Shown: one piece after another, positions 7,315 to 18,632 of the stretch
How the letters are laid out: the number at the start of each line of letters is the position of its first letter
Position numbering within the stretch: position 1 is the first letter of the stretch
NCBI GenBank assembly: GCA_044377735.1
Contig: JBILYK010000024.1
Coordinates: 1 to 39,165, forward strand
DNA: 39,165 bases
Reading direction: 5' to 3'
Origin: Tabrizicola_A sp044377735
GTDB lineage: Bacteria > Pseudomonadota > Alphaproteobacteria > Rhodobacterales > Rhodobacteraceae
Made by a program: the position numbers and the translations under genes
The notes under the pieces: model-generated
What the model was told of the DNA's origin: nothing
The model's input: only the letters and a program-made list of their open reading frames with translations
The model's database searches: none

Positions 7315-10082
7315 TCGCCCAACCTCTCCAAGAGCGCCGGGACATGAACCTGATCCGATTTGTAATTGCCGGTCAGCACATGCATCACCACGTTGATGCC
7401 AAAACGATACGCCAACTCACGTTGGTCCTGCCCTGCAAGACCCCGCCCCACCGGATAGATCGCCGCACCCGTGCCATCCACCGCCCAAGCCGCCGCCCAG
7501 TCATTGCCGCCAATGATCACCGGCGTCACCCCGTCATTCAGGTTGCGAAACGGCATGCCCTCGGCGGTTTCGGCGTCGGGTGGCGGGGCTTCGACCCACA
7601 GATCGGGGCTGATGTGGCGGCCGGGAAATTCCTGCAACAGATAAAAGGTGCGGGTCAGGACATGATCTTCGGGCAAGATGTCCAAAGGCGGCACATCAAG
7701 GCCCGAGGCCAAAAGCTGCAGCATCTCCGCCTCGGGCGTCAGCCCGCCCAACCCCGCAATATCCGCATCGCGGGTGTCAAACAGGATCATCCCGCCCGTG
7801 CGCAAAAAGGCGTTCAACTTGCCATAGGCGCGGGTTGACGGGATCGGCTGATCGGGGGTGATCGGCCAATAAAGGAGCGGGAAAAAGCCCAATTCATCGG
7901 TTTCAAGGTTGATGCCCATCGGCGGCTCCGGCTCGACCGAGGTGCGCAGCCACAGCTGATCGCCAAGGCCGCGCAGACCTGCGGCGGCGGTGTCATCCAC
8001 CTCGGCATTGCCCGTCAGCACATGGGCCAGCACGACGCCCCGCGTCGCCTCGATCCCGCGCGCATCGGCGGCGGGGTCTGGGGTGGTTTGTGCCCCCGCC
8101 TGCGGCACGGGCAGCGCAAGCGCCAACAGCACAACAGCCGCCGCCCGCGACCAGCGCGGCATCCGGCCCGAGACAATGGCCGAGGCCAGAATATCCACCA
8201 CCAAAAGCGCCAAGGCCCCCGCCAAAAGCCAACCGCCCAGCGCCTGCGCCCGAGCCGCGCCCAGTCCTTCAATCGCGGTGCCAGCAGGCCATACGGCAGG
8301 GGTCAGCGTCGCGGTGGGCGGCAGCGTGTTCAGCGCCACCAGCCGATCTTCATGTCGATACAGGCCCGGCGGCGCATCGGCACGCGGACCAGCCGCCAGC
8401 GCCGTGGCCAGCCCATCCCCTGCCACACCACCCAGATCGCCCGGCTCCCCCAGATCGCCATAACCATCCATCCGCCGTTCAGGCGTCCAAAGCAGCCCCT
8501 CAACCGCGCCTTCGCTGCCGCCGCCAATGCGGGCCGAAACCGCCAGCCGCTCCAGCATCTGCATGAACAGCCCCGACAGCGGCAGGTTCGACCATTCGGC
8601 ATTGGCAGTGACATGCACCAGCACCACCTGCCCCGCACCCACCGCCTTGCGGGTCACCAGCGGTGTGCCATCGGCCAAGGCGGCAATGGTGCGCGCGCCA
8701 AGCTCAGGGTCGGGCTGGGCCAAAACCTGCTGCGTGACGGTGACATCCGCCGGAATGGTCAGGCCATGAAACGGGCTACCTTCGGCAAAGGTTGCCAAGG
8801 GCTTCGGCTCCCCCCAACTCATGGTGCCGCCCACCGACCTTCCACCTTCGCGCAGCCGCACCGGCATCAGCGGGTCCTCCTCGCTGCGCGCCAGATCACT
8901 GGCCGCCAGACGCGGCCCGGCAAAGCGCAACAACAGCCCGCCCCCATCCAGCCAGTCCAGAATGCCATCCTCTTCCGCCTCGGTCAGCCGGGCGACATCG
9001 GCCAGGATGATGACATCAGGCTTGGCGGGCAGAATATCGGTCAAGGTGCCATCGACCAGGTCGGCCACCGGCATCAGCGCCTGGCGCAGGTAATGGGTGG
9101 GCGACAACAGTTGCAGCCCCTCGCGGTCGGCACTGTTGTCAATCACCGCGATCTTGCGGCGTTTGAGACTGTCATCGGTCAGCACCACCGCACCGGCGCT
9201 GCGCTGGCCCAAAAGGGCAAAGCGGTTGATCCGGTTGCGCAATTCGGGCGGCACGTCCAACTCGGTCGCCGTCTCGCCACTGTCGGGGGCAAAGATCAGC
9301 CGCGCGCGGCCCAACTCGCGGTCAATCCCGGCAGGGTCCGGGCCATGGGCGGTGACCTCCAACTCGGCCCCGGCAGCATCGGGCAGGCGCAACGCGGTCA
9401 GGGTGATTTTCCCCTCGGCCAGCGTGGCCGGGCGCAAGCCATAGGCCGGGCGCGGCGACAGCGCGGCCGTCACCTGACCGCGTTCAGCCAATTCATCGCC
9501 AAGAGCCAATCGGCCCGGATGGTCCAGCCCATCTGACAGCCAAAGCGTGTCAAACCCGCCCTCAGGTAAAACGTCCACCCAAGGGGCCAAATCCGGTGCC
9601 CATGGCGCAGGCTGCAGCGCGGCCAGTCGGCCCTGCCACTCGGTCGGGTTGGAAAACACAATCGGCTGCGGCGCATCGGTCAGGCGCGCCACAGCAGCAG
9701 GCCGCCCAGCGCGCGCAGCCTCTTCCAAGGCCGCCGCTGCACGGGCTTGGGCACGCGGCCAGTCGCGCGCATCGGCCCAACTGCCATCCAAAAGCACCAG
9801 CAAAGGCCCGGTTCCCGGCTGGCGCGCATCGGGGTTCACAACCGGCCCGGCAAAGCCAATGATCGCCGCCGCCACCGCGAGCATCCGCAGGAGCAACAGC
9901 CACCACGGCGTCTTGTCAGCTTGGCGATCCTCATCCGTCAGCCCCAGCATCAAGGCGACAGCCGGAAAGCGGCGGCGAATGGGGGCGGGTGGAATGGCGC
10001 GCAGCAACAGCCACAGGATCGGCAGCGCGATCAGCGCCAACAAAAGTCCGGGCGCCGCAAAGGCGAGGGGACCAAAGGTCAT
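7311..10082 (-). CDS. DUF4159 protein with BatA-like N-terminal domain
   Basis: A 923-residue membrane protein from the chosen start (MTFGPLAFAAPG). The N-terminus matches the BatA N-terminal pattern: two membrane helices separated by IPPAPIRRRFPAVALMLGL, then WWLLLLRMLAVAAAIIGFAGP. The middle has A-domain/amidotransferase-like segments (GPLLVLLDGSWADARDW, DVIILADVARLTEAEEDGI). Two more helices follow (AGALALLVVDILASAIVSG, AAAVVLLALALPVPQAGA), and the C-terminal 200 residues look like DUF4159 (GRHISPDLWVEAPPPDAETA). The ATG at 10082 overlaps the DUF58 stop by ATGA and was chosen over an ATG 28 codons upstream. Its own stop overlaps the next start in the same way. Confidence 0.88.
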   Translation of the reverse strand: MTFGPLAFAAPGLLLALIALPILWLLLRAIPPAPIRRRFPAVALMLGLTDEDRQADKTPWWLLLLRMLAVAAAIIGFAGPVVNPDARQPGTGPLLVLLDGSWADARDWPRAQARAAAALEEAARAGRPAAVARLTDAPQPIVFSNPTEWQGRLAALQPAPWAPDLAPWVDVLPEGGFDTLWLSDGLDHPGRLALGDELAERGQVTAALSPRPAYGLRPATLAEGKITLTALRLPDAAGAELEVTAHGPDPAGIDRELGRARLIFAPDSGETATELDVPPELRNRINRFALLGQRSAGAVVLTDDSLKRRKIAVIDNSADREGLQLLSPTHYLRQALMPVADLVDGTLTDILPAKPDVIILADVARLTEAEEDGILDWLDGGGLLLRFAGPRLAASDLARSEEDPLMPVRLREGGRSVGGTMSWGEPKPLATFAEGSPFHGLTIPADVTVTQQVLAQPDPELGARTIAALADGTPLVTRKAVGAGQVVLVHVTANAEWSNLPLSGLFMQMLERLAVSARIGGGSEGAVEGLLWTPERRMDGYGDLGEPGDLGGVAGDGLATALAAGPRADAPPGLYRHEDRLVALNTLPPTATLTPAVWPAGTAIEGLGAARAQALGGWLLAGALALLVVDILASAIVSGRMPRWSRAAAVVLLALALPVPQAGAQTTPDPAADARGIEATRGVVLAHVLTGNAEVDDTAAAGLRGLGDQLWLRTSVEPEPPMGINLETDELGFFPLLYWPITPDQPIPSTRAYGKLNAFLRTGGMILFDTRDADIAGLGGLTPEAEMLQLLASGLDVPPLDILPEDHVLTRTFYLLQEFPGRHISPDLWVEAPPPDAETAEGMPFRNLNDGVTPVIIGGNDWAAAWAVDGTGAAIYPVGRGLAGQDQRELAYRFGINVVMHVLTGNYKSDQVHVPALLERLGE

Positions 10083-10957
10083 CGCTTGCCCCCCGCCAGC
10101 GCCTGATAGGCCCACAAAAGCGCCGATTGCGCCGGATCGCCGCTGTGATGGCAGGCGTAATGCCACCCCACAGCACGGGCCAGCGCGCTCAGACGATCCT
10201 TGCGTTCGGCAAGCCGCGCCAGATACCGCTCGCGCAGGGCAGCGGCACTTTGGGTTTCATGGCTCAGACTGCCGCCCATGGATTCAAACACCGTGCGGCC
10301 CGAGAACGGAAATCCCTCTTCCGCCGGATCAAGGATCTGCACCAAAACACCCCGCACGCCCCGGTCAGCGGCAAAGGCCAGCGCGATTTCCAAACCCTCC
10401 AGCGGCCCCAGAAAATCTGACAGGAACACAGCGCGACCATGGGCAACAAGGCCGGTGGCATCGGGCAGACCGTAATCCTCGGCCCCCTCGGCCAAACCAT
10501 TGGCCAAGGTGACAATCTGCGCCCGGCCGGGGCGCGGCGGCTGGCCTGCCAGCCCCACCCGCTCACCGCCCTTCAACAGCAAAATCCCCAAGGCCAGCGC
10601 CAATACCTTGGCCCGCCCGCCCTTGGTCGGCCGCGCGGCATCGCCTGAAAACCCCATGCTGCGCGACGGATCGGCCCAAAGCGTCACCGATTGTGCGGCC
10701 TGCCATTCGCGTTCACGCACAAACGGCGTGTCAGCCCGCGCCGAACGCCGCCAGTCAATCGCCCGCGCACTATCCCCGGCATGGGCGGCGCGATACTGCC
10801 AGAACTCATCGCCCTGCCCCGCCCGCTTGCGGCCGTGTTCCCCCAGCATCACCGTTTGCGCCAGCATCTCGGCCTCGGCCAAAAGCGCGGGCAAAGACTG
10901 GCCCAGAAGCTCGGCCTCGGCGCGCAACGGCGCTTTTGGGTCGGCGGCAAGTGTCAA
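10079..10957 (-). CDS. DUF58 domain-containing protein
   Basis: A 292-residue soluble protein with the DUF58 signature IDWRRSARADTPFVREREW followed by SVTLWADPSRSMGFSG, where D-P-S-R-S resembles the metal-ion-dependent adhesion motif of von Willebrand A folds. DUF58 proteins almost always accompany MoxR ATPases and are thought to be their partners. The gene overlaps moxR upstream by ATGA and the DUF4159 gene downstream by ATGA, so translation of the set is coupled. Length is normal for the family. The molecular role in this organism is not shown by the sequence. Confidence 0.92.
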   Translation of the reverse strand: MTLAADPKAPLRAEAELLGQSLPALLAEAEMLAQTVMLGEHGRKRAGQGDEFWQYRAAHAGDSARAIDWRRSARADTPFVREREWQAAQSVTLWADPSRSMGFSGDAARPTKGGRAKVLALALGILLLKGGERVGLAGQPPRPGRAQIVTLANGLAEGAEDYGLPDATGLVAHGRAVFLSDFLGPLEGLEIALAFAADRGVRGVLVQILDPAEEGFPFSGRTVFESMGGSLSHETQSAAALRERYLARLAERKDRLSALARAVGWHYACHHSGDPAQSALLWAYQALAGGKR

Positions 10958-11970
10958 GCGGCCGCCTCAAGGCGCAAGGTGCGGCTGGTCACGCGGTCAA
11001 TCAACCCGGTCAGGGTTTCCCCCCGCGCCCGTGCGGCAAAGGTCAGCGCCATCCGGTGTTCCAACACAGGCCGCGCCATAGCGGCCACATCAGCGATTGA
11101 CGGCGCAAGCCGCCCATCCAAAAGCGCCCGCGCCCGAACCGTCAGCATCAAGGCCTGCGCCGCACGCGGCCCCGGCCCCCAAGCCAAAGAACCTGCCAGA
11201 TCGGCCCCCTCCGGCTCACCCGGACGACACGCGCGCACCAGATCCAAAATCGCCTCGACCACCGCATCGCCGACCGGCATGCGCCGCAAGACGGACTGCG
11301 CTGCCAAAAGCCCTTCGGCATCAAACACCGCATGGGCGGCGGCCTCTGTCGCGCCGGTGGTGGCCAAAAGGATGTCACGCTCGACCGCGCGGGTGGGATA
11401 GTCGACGTTCACCTGCACCAAGAACCGGTCCAACTGTGCCTCGGGCAAGGGATAGGTGCCCTCTTGCTCGATGGGGTTTTGCGTGGCCAACACGTGGAAA
11501 GGGCGGCCCAGTGGGCGGTGCTGCCCGGCAATCGTCACCTCTTTTTCCTGCATCGCCTGCAACAGCGCCGATTGCGTGCGCGGGCTGGCGCGGTTGATCT
11601 CATCGGCCATCAAAAGCTGGCAAAACACCGGGCCTTCCAGAAAGCGAAAGGCGCGGCTGCCATCCGCGGCGGTCTCCAACACCTCCGAACCCAGAATATC
11701 GGCCGGCATCAGATCGGGCGTGAACTGGATGCGGCTCGACTTCAGACCCATCACGGTCGACAGCGTATCGACCAGCATCGTCTTGCCCAGCCCCGGCAGA
11801 CCGACCAACAGCGCATGGCCGCCACAAAGCATGGCCGCCAGAACCTGATCGACCACCGTCTCTTGCCCAATGAACCGCCGCGCAACCGAGGCACGGGCCT
11901 GACCCAGACGGTCCCCCAGCGCTTCGATCTCGTCAACCAGCCCAGCAACCTGAGTTTGGGGTTCGGCCAT
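10954..11970 (-). CDS. moxR: MoxR family AAA+ ATPase
   Basis: A 338-residue AAA+ ATPase. The Walker A motif is GLPGLGKT at residues 57-64, Walker B is LLMADE at 119-124 followed by INRASPRTQSALLQAMQE, which is the MoxR hallmark, and ATQNPIEQEGTYPLPEAQLD is the sensor-1 region. MoxR ATPases act as chaperone-like machines with DUF58/von Willebrand A partners. The start at 11970 has GGAGG 6 nt upstream and begins MAEPQTQ. The longer frame that starts at 12171 runs through the divergent DUF1285 gene and is rejected. It is the first gene of the four-gene leftward operon. Confidence 0.95.
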   Translation of the reverse strand: MAEPQTQVAGLVDEIEALGDRLGQARASVARRFIGQETVVDQVLAAMLCGGHALLVGLPGLGKTMLVDTLSTVMGLKSSRIQFTPDLMPADILGSEVLETAADGSRAFRFLEGPVFCQLLMADEINRASPRTQSALLQAMQEKEVTIAGQHRPLGRPFHVLATQNPIEQEGTYPLPEAQLDRFLVQVNVDYPTRAVERDILLATTGATEAAAHAVFDAEGLLAAQSVLRRMPVGDAVVEAILDLVRACRPGEPEGADLAGSLAWGPGPRAAQALMLTVRARALLDGRLAPSIADVAAMARPVLEHRMALTFAARARGETLTGLIDRVTSRTLRLEAAA

Positions 11971-11991
11971 GACATTCCTCCGCAAGCGTTT

Positions 11992-12003
11992 ATATGTGCA
12001 TAT
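11992..12003. promoter_or_regulatory. Short palindrome in the moxR / DUF1285 divergent promoter
   Basis: ATATG (11992-11996) and CATAT (11999-12003) form an inverted repeat with a 2-nt centre, in the 58-nt interval between two divergent start codons. This interval must hold both promoters. The palindrome could be a regulator site or part of an AT-rich -10 region. Function is inferred from position only. Confidence 0.25.
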
Positions 12004-12028
12004 GACCGCAACATAGGGCCGGGCACAA

Positions 12029-12628
12029 ATGGCAAAAGCCGAAGATGCACAATTCATCGTGAAACCCTCTGCCGACGGGCTGATGTCGGCGGTGTCAGGC
12101 GTGGCCAAAAAGGGGCCACCGCCGGTGCATCTGTGGAACCCGGATTTCTGCGGCGACATCGACATGCGCATCGCACGGGATGGGACGTGGTTCTACCAAG
12201 GCACCCCGATTGGGCGCGCACCGATGGTGAAACTCTTCTCGACAATCCTCAAACTGGAAGAGGGCAAATATTACCTCGTCACCCCGGTGGAAAAGGTCGG
12301 CATCGTGGTTGAAGATGCACCACTGCATGCGGTGGATTTTGAGGCAGAGGGTGCCGGCAAAGACCAGACCCTGACCTTTTTCACCAAGACCGAAGACGAG
12401 GTGGTGGCCGGGCCCGATAACCCGATTCGGGTCGATCGCGACGCGACAACGGGCGAACCGTCGCCCTATGTCCACGTGCGCCGCGGGCTCTGGGCGCGCA
12501 TCGACCGCAAATCCTTTTACCGTCTGATTGATCTGGGCACCCATGAAACGGTTGACGGGCAGGGCTGGTTTGGACTGTGGTCCTCAGGCCGATTCTTTCC
12601 CGTCATTCCTTCCGTGGATTTGTATTGA
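12029..12628 (+). CDS. DUF1285 domain-containing protein
   Basis: A 199-residue protein assigned to the DUF1285 family by PPPVHLWNPDFCGDIDMRI, DGTWFYQGTPIGRAPMVKLF, LEEGKYYLVTPVEKVGI and IDRKSFYRLIDLG. No signal peptide or membrane segment is visible, so it is probably cytoplasmic. The biochemical role of the family is not established. It is divergent from moxR, a neighbourhood I believe is common in alphaproteobacteria. Its stop codon is followed directly by the start codon of the isomerase-like gene, so the two are probably co-translated. Confidence 0.88.
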   Translation: MAKAEDAQFIVKPSADGLMSAVSGVAKKGPPPVHLWNPDFCGDIDMRIARDGTWFYQGTPIGRAPMVKLFSTILKLEEGKYYLVTPVEKVGIVVEDAPLHAVDFEAEGAGKDQTLTFFTKTEDEVVAGPDNPIRVDRDATTGEPSPYVHVRRGLWARIDRKSFYRLIDLGTHETVDGQGWFGLWSSGRFFPVIPSVDLY

Positions 12629-13405
12629 ATGCCCCGTTTTGCCGCCAACCTGACCATGCTGTTCACCGAAGTGCCGATGCTGGACCGGCCAGGGCTGGCG
12701 GCACAGGCCGGGTTTGACGGGGTCGAGGTGCTGTTTCCCTATGACCATGCGGTGACCGATTGGCAGACCGCACTGGCTGGGCTGCCCTTGGCGCTGGTCA
12801 ACACCCCGCCGGGGGATTGGGTCTCGGGGGACCGCGGCTTTGCTGCCGTGCCGGGGCAAGAGGCAAAGTTTCGCGACAGCTTTCTGCGCGGCGCCGATCT
12901 GGCCAACCGGCTGGGCGCGGCACGGCTGCATGTCATGGCCGGCGTGGCCAAAGGGCCGCAGGCCGAACAGGTGTTCGTCGAGAACCTCGCTTGGGCAGCA
13001 GCACAAGCACCAGATCAACGACTGGTAATCGAACCGCTGAACCCAGATGACATGCCGGGGTATTTCCTGAACGATTTCGATCAGGCCGGGCGAATCCTGG
13101 ATGATCTGGGCTTTGCGCAAGTCGGCCTGCAGTTCGACCTGTGGCATGCCGCCCGGATCGAAGGCCATGCCCAAGCGGTCTGGGACCGCCACAAGGCCCA
13201 GGTCTCCCATATCCAGATCGCCGGCTTTCCCAGCCGCAACGAGCCGGGCGGTGGCGGGTTCGACCTGACCGGCCTTTGCACCGAGGTGGATGCCACGGGC
13301 TATGACGGCTGGATCGCCGCCGAATACCGCCCCTCCCGCGCCACGGTGCATGGGCTGGCCTGGCTGCAGGCGCTGAAGGCCCGCGCACAGCCCATCGGTG
13401 CCTGA
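12629..13405 (+). CDS. hyi: Hydroxypyruvate isomerase family protein (TIM-barrel sugar isomerase fold)
   Basis: A 258-residue protein of the AP_endonuc_2 / hydroxypyruvate isomerase group. Typical segments are MPRFAANLTMLFTEVPMLDR at the start, AGFDGVEVLFPYDH, RLVIEPLNPDDMPGYF with a probable metal-binding or catalytic Glu, QFDLWHAARIEG, and WIAAEYRPS with a second Glu. Family members interconvert hydroxypyruvate and tartronate semialdehyde, or act on related 3-carbon or 4-carbon acids (OtnI-type). Substrate cannot be decided from sequence. Together with glcDEF and the hydroxypyruvate reductase gene it suggests glyoxylate and hydroxypyruvate metabolism. The ATG touches the DUF1285 stop codon. 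Confidence 0.85.
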   Translation: MPRFAANLTMLFTEVPMLDRPGLAAQAGFDGVEVLFPYDHAVTDWQTALAGLPLALVNTPPGDWVSGDRGFAAVPGQEAKFRDSFLRGADLANRLGAARLHVMAGVAKGPQAEQVFVENLAWAAAQAPDQRLVIEPLNPDDMPGYFLNDFDQAGRILDDLGFAQVGLQFDLWHAARIEGHAQAVWDRHKAQVSHIQIAGFPSRNEPGGGGFDLTGLCTEVDATGYDGWIAAEYRPSRATVHGLAWLQALKARAQPIGA

Positions 13406-13411
13406 TCGCCC

Positions 13412-13435
13412 CACTTTGTCCTGCGCCCCAAAGTG
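13412..13435. terminator. Hairpin just after the hydroxypyruvate isomerase gene
   Basis: CACTTTG (13412-13418) pairs perfectly with CAAAGTG (13429-13435) around a 10-nt loop, 7 nt after the stop codon. There is no strong T-run. A role in termination or mRNA stability is possible. The much longer inverted repeat at 13445-13528 follows directly. Confidence 0.3.
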
Positions 13436-13444
13436 ATCTTGGCA

Positions 13445-13528
13445 TTCATCTTGGCCTAAATACTCCCGCCGGAGGCATCCTGCGCTGGCCAAAGGAGCCT
13501 CCGGCGGGAGTATTTAGGCCAAGATGAA
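13445..13528. repeat. Perfect 32-bp inverted repeat built from two copies of the dispersed motif
   Basis: The left arm (13445-13476) and right arm (13497-13528) are exact reverse complements over 32 bp, separated by 20 nt. The right arm, read on the plus strand, contains GCCTCCGGCGGGAGTATTT then GGCCAAGATGAA, which is the same motif found singly at 33424-33456 and 39109-39141. So this is a head-to-head pair. It lies in the 197-nt interval between the isomerase gene and the zinc-finger gene. As RNA it would fold into a very stable stem from either strand. Confidence 0.95.
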
Positions 13529-13602
13529 AGACCGGTTGTGCTCTTGTCGGGGCCGGGCTGGCGGGGTTAGAATGGGGCCAATCCAGACCAGAGGTTAAAG
13601 AC

Positions 13603-13788
13603 ATGTCGATCCGCGCCCCCGAGACCCAGACCGTCACCACGTGGAAAGTGGCCTGTGATGGGGGTGAGGGAGCCTTGGGTCATCCGCGTGTTTGGCTGAC
13701 CATTCCAGCTGACAGCGGCTTTGTCGAATGTGGCTATTGCGACAAGCGGTTCGTCATCGACCGTGACCACGCCCATGACGACCACTAG
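13603..13788 (+). CDS. Zinc-finger protein of the zf-CHCC (NDUFS6-like) family
   Basis: A 61-residue protein carrying the Cys-His-Cys-Cys zinc set of the zf-CHCC family: Cys18 (VACDGGEGALGHPRV), His27, and Cys43/Cys46 (VECGYCDKRFVID). The family includes the mitochondrial complex I subunit NDUFS6 and small bacterial relatives common in alphaproteobacteria. A role with NADH dehydrogenase is likely by homology but is not shown here, because no nuo gene is in the window. The ATG at 13603 follows GAGG with a spacing of about 8 nt. The gene stands alone between the large inverted repeat and polA. Confidence 0.9.
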   Translation: MSIRAPETQTVTTWKVACDGGEGALGHPRVWLTIPADSGFVECGYCDKRFVIDRDHAHDDH

Positions 13789-13897
13789 CCCGGCAAGCTT
13801 GGGCATCCGGGGCTGAGAAGGGCCCACCTGGTCGGCCGATTTGCGAATGACCAAGGGGGCATGGCCCCGCCATAGACATCAGGAACAGGGGCGGATC

Positions 13898-16722
<2,825 letters not shown>

Positions 16723-16723
<1 letters not shown>

Positions 16724-17079
16724 TGCTGGCCGATTGGCCCGCGCTCAAATCCTTTGCCCTTGGGCTTGGCCTGCCCGAAGTCACATTGGCCCACCCTTGG
16801 GGCAACGAGGCGCTGAAGGCGCATGGCAAGATGTGGTGCTGGTGGTCGCCCTATATCGACGCCGCCGTGTTCAAGGCATCGCGCGACGAACGCGACATGC
16901 TCTTGCAGGCTGAACCTGACACCTTCGCGCTCCACCCCCATTACGCCGCGCACAACCTGATCCTCGTCCGCGCTGGCCGCATCGACGAAGACTGGGCCCG
17001 CGCCCGCCTGATCCGCGACTGGCGCGACGCCGCCCCGAAACGCTGGCTGAAGGCGTGGGACATCCGCCAAGGCGGCTGA
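16723..17079 (+). CDS. MmcQ/YjbR family protein
   Basis: A 118-residue protein with the MmcQ/YjbR pattern: LPEVTLAHPWGNEALKAHGK near the start, WWSPYIDAAVFKASRDERDM, FALHPHYAAHNLILVRAGRI, and RDWRDAAPKRWLKAW at the C-terminus. Members have a CyaY-like DNA-binding fold; their physiological role is mostly unknown. The ATG overlaps the polA stop codon (TGATG), so it is translated with polA. Coupling to a DNA polymerase fits a DNA-related role, but this is inference. Confidence 0.88.
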
Positions 17080-17334
17080 TGCCCGGATCCTGACCCTGCC
17101 CAACCGCGCAACGGCCTTTCGGCATCCGCGCCCGCGCAGGGGCGATCTGGTTGACCACTGACAGGCGACACCATCGCGATCATCCGGCACAAACGCCATC
17201 ACAGCGCGCTGGTGTCTTGGGGCTGGGTCAACAGTGCGCCCTTGGCATAGGCCACGTTCACGCCTTCGGCACCTCTCCGCCAGTTGATCGCGCAGGGGGA
17301 TGCACAGCGCGGCGCGATGGCCTATATCGCCGCT
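17080..17334. other. 255-nt interval between the MmcQ/YjbR gene and lolA
   Basis: No gene was recognised. A leftward frame reads RRGAEGVNVAYAKGALLTQP then QDTSAL and a stop at about 17201, which looks protein-like. It is broken upstream by an in-frame stop about 120 nt away and has no recognisable start or family, so a gene remnant is possible but not supported. The interval must contain the lolA promoter; I could not pick a convincing -35/-10 pair. Confidence 0.35.
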
Positions 17335-17943
17335 ATGACCATGTTGCGCGCCCTTCTCGCCCCAATTGCTCTTCTGGCGCTGTCTGCCCCCGCCTTTGCG
17401 GACAAGATCGCGCTGGGGGACCTGTCGGCCTATCTCAACAGGCTGGCCACCGTGCAATCCGATTTCACCCAAGTGAATTCCGACGGCACCGTCTCCTTGG
17501 GCAAGATCTTCATCAAACGCCCCGGCCGGGTGCGGTTTGAATATGCGCCCCCCGACAAAAGCCTTGTGCTGGCTTCTGCCGATACATTGGCGATTTTCGA
17601 CAGCAAATCGAACCAGCCGCCCGAAGAATACCCGCTGAAGCGCACGCCCCTGAGCCTGATCTTGGCACCCGAAATCGACCTTGGCCGCGCCAAGATGGTC
17701 GTCGGCCATACCGAGGTTGAGAACACCACCCGCGTTCTGGCCCAAGACCCCGCGCATCCGGAATACGGCACGATTGAACTCGTGTTCACCGCCGACCCGA
17801 TCGCGCTGCGCCAATGGGTCATCACCGATGACCTTGGCCAACAAACCACGGTTATTCTGGGTGAATTGACCCCGGCGTCAAACCTTGCCGGGTCGCTGTT
17901 CAACATCGTTGAAGAGAAAAGCCGCCGGTCGCAGCGCGACTAG
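17335..17943 (+). CDS. lolA: Outer-membrane lipoprotein carrier protein LolA
   Basis: A 202-residue periplasmic protein that carries lipoproteins from LolCDE in the inner membrane to LolB or its substitute at the outer membrane. A Sec signal peptide is clear (MTMLRALLAPIALLALSAPA, then FA before DK). The mature part starts LGDLSAYLNRLATVQSDFTQ and has RPGRVRFEYAPPDKSLVLAS, which are typical LolA segments. Two upstream in-frame starts are possible (17284, 17317); 17335 gives a normal signal peptide, though none has a good ribosome-binding site. It converges on the lipoprotein gene with only 10 nt between the stops. Confidence 0.92.
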   Translation: MTMLRALLAPIALLALSAPAFADKIALGDLSAYLNRLATVQSDFTQVNSDGTVSLGKIFIKRPGRVRFEYAPPDKSLVLASADTLAIFDSKSNQPPEEYPLKRTPLSLILAPEIDLGRAKMVVGHTEVENTTRVLAQDPAHPEYGTIELVFTADPIALRQWVITDDLGQQTTVILGELTPASNLAGSLFNIVEEKSRRSQRD

Positions 17944-17953
17944 CGGCCCCAAA

Positions 17954-18532
17954 TCACCGGCAATAGGCCAGCTGGCTGTCATACAGCGTGGCACGGGCGC
18001 CCACATCCGCGGCCACTTCAACCAGCCAAGGCTTGGCCAGATAGGACTGGTTGGCATAGCCCGTGCGGCCTTCGTGATAGGCCAGATACTGCGCTTCGGC
18101 ATCGGTCTTGGAAATGCCCAGCCGCTCGGCCGAATTGTGCATATACCAGCCCATGAAATCAGTGGCATCCGTGATCCGGTTGCGCTTCGCGCCGCGACCG
18201 CCCTCTTCCTCTTGGTACTCTTCCCAAGTGCCATCCAACGCCTGACTATACCCATAGGCCGAGGATTGCCGCCCCATCGGAATGATGCCCAGCGCAAAGC
18301 GATAAGGCGTGCGGGCATTGCCGATGAATTTGGATTCCTGATAGATGGACGCCATCTGAACCGCAACCGGGATACCCCATTTGCGTTCCGCCTTTTTCAT
18401 GGCTTTCCAATAACTTGGACGCTGTGCCAGAATGGCACAAGCATCATCCAGATTGCGCGGTGCCGATGAATTGCCGCCCCCGCAAGAGGCCAGCAAAAAC
18501 AGTAGGATCGCCGCACGAAGAGTTCTGCTCAT
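17954..18532 (-). CDS. Lipoprotein with a transglycosylase SLT-like domain
   Basis: A 192-residue lipoprotein. The signal peptide ends in the lipobox LLAS-Cys17 (MSRTLRAAILLFLLASC), so the protein should be lipid-anchored and exported. The mature part has KWGIPVAVQMASIYQESKF with a candidate catalytic Glu66, followed by SSAYGYSQALDGTWEEYQ and DATDFMGWYMH, resembling lytic transglycosylase SLT domains that cleave peptidoglycan. Whether it is catalytically active is not certain. A GAGGGG ribosome-binding site precedes the ATG at 18532. It converges on lolA, the carrier for lipoproteins; the pairing may be chance. Confidence 0.85.
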   Translation of the reverse strand: MSRTLRAAILLFLLASCGGGNSSAPRNLDDACAILAQRPSYWKAMKKAERKWGIPVAVQMASIYQESKFIGNARTPYRFALGIIPMGRQSSAYGYSQALDGTWEEYQEEEGGRGAKRNRITDATDFMGWYMHNSAERLGISKTDAEAQYLAYHEGRTGYANQSYLAKPWLVEVAADVGARATLYDSQLAYCR

Positions 18533-18632
18533 TTGCCCCTCACGCTCTTGTTTTGCCTGCAAGATACGGGAAAACTCTGCTCAGGGAAATGCCCCTTGGC
18601 CCTTGGCCGATCAGTTTTCCGTGCGCCTGCGC

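Noticed and set aside
5803..7347. Long plus-strand open frame opposite the 688-residue membrane protein gene
   Set aside because: It is Arg/His/Gln-rich and has no family match, as expected for the antisense of a high-GC gene; the minus-strand protein has clear membrane segments and operon overlap.
8022..9536. Long plus-strand open frame opposite the DUF4159 gene
   Set aside because: Same shadow composition, no ribosome-binding site and no recognisable motif.
17080..17283. Protein-like fragment on the minus strand ending QDTSAL
   Set aside because: Too short, interrupted upstream, and without a start or family match, so kept only as a remark for the interval.
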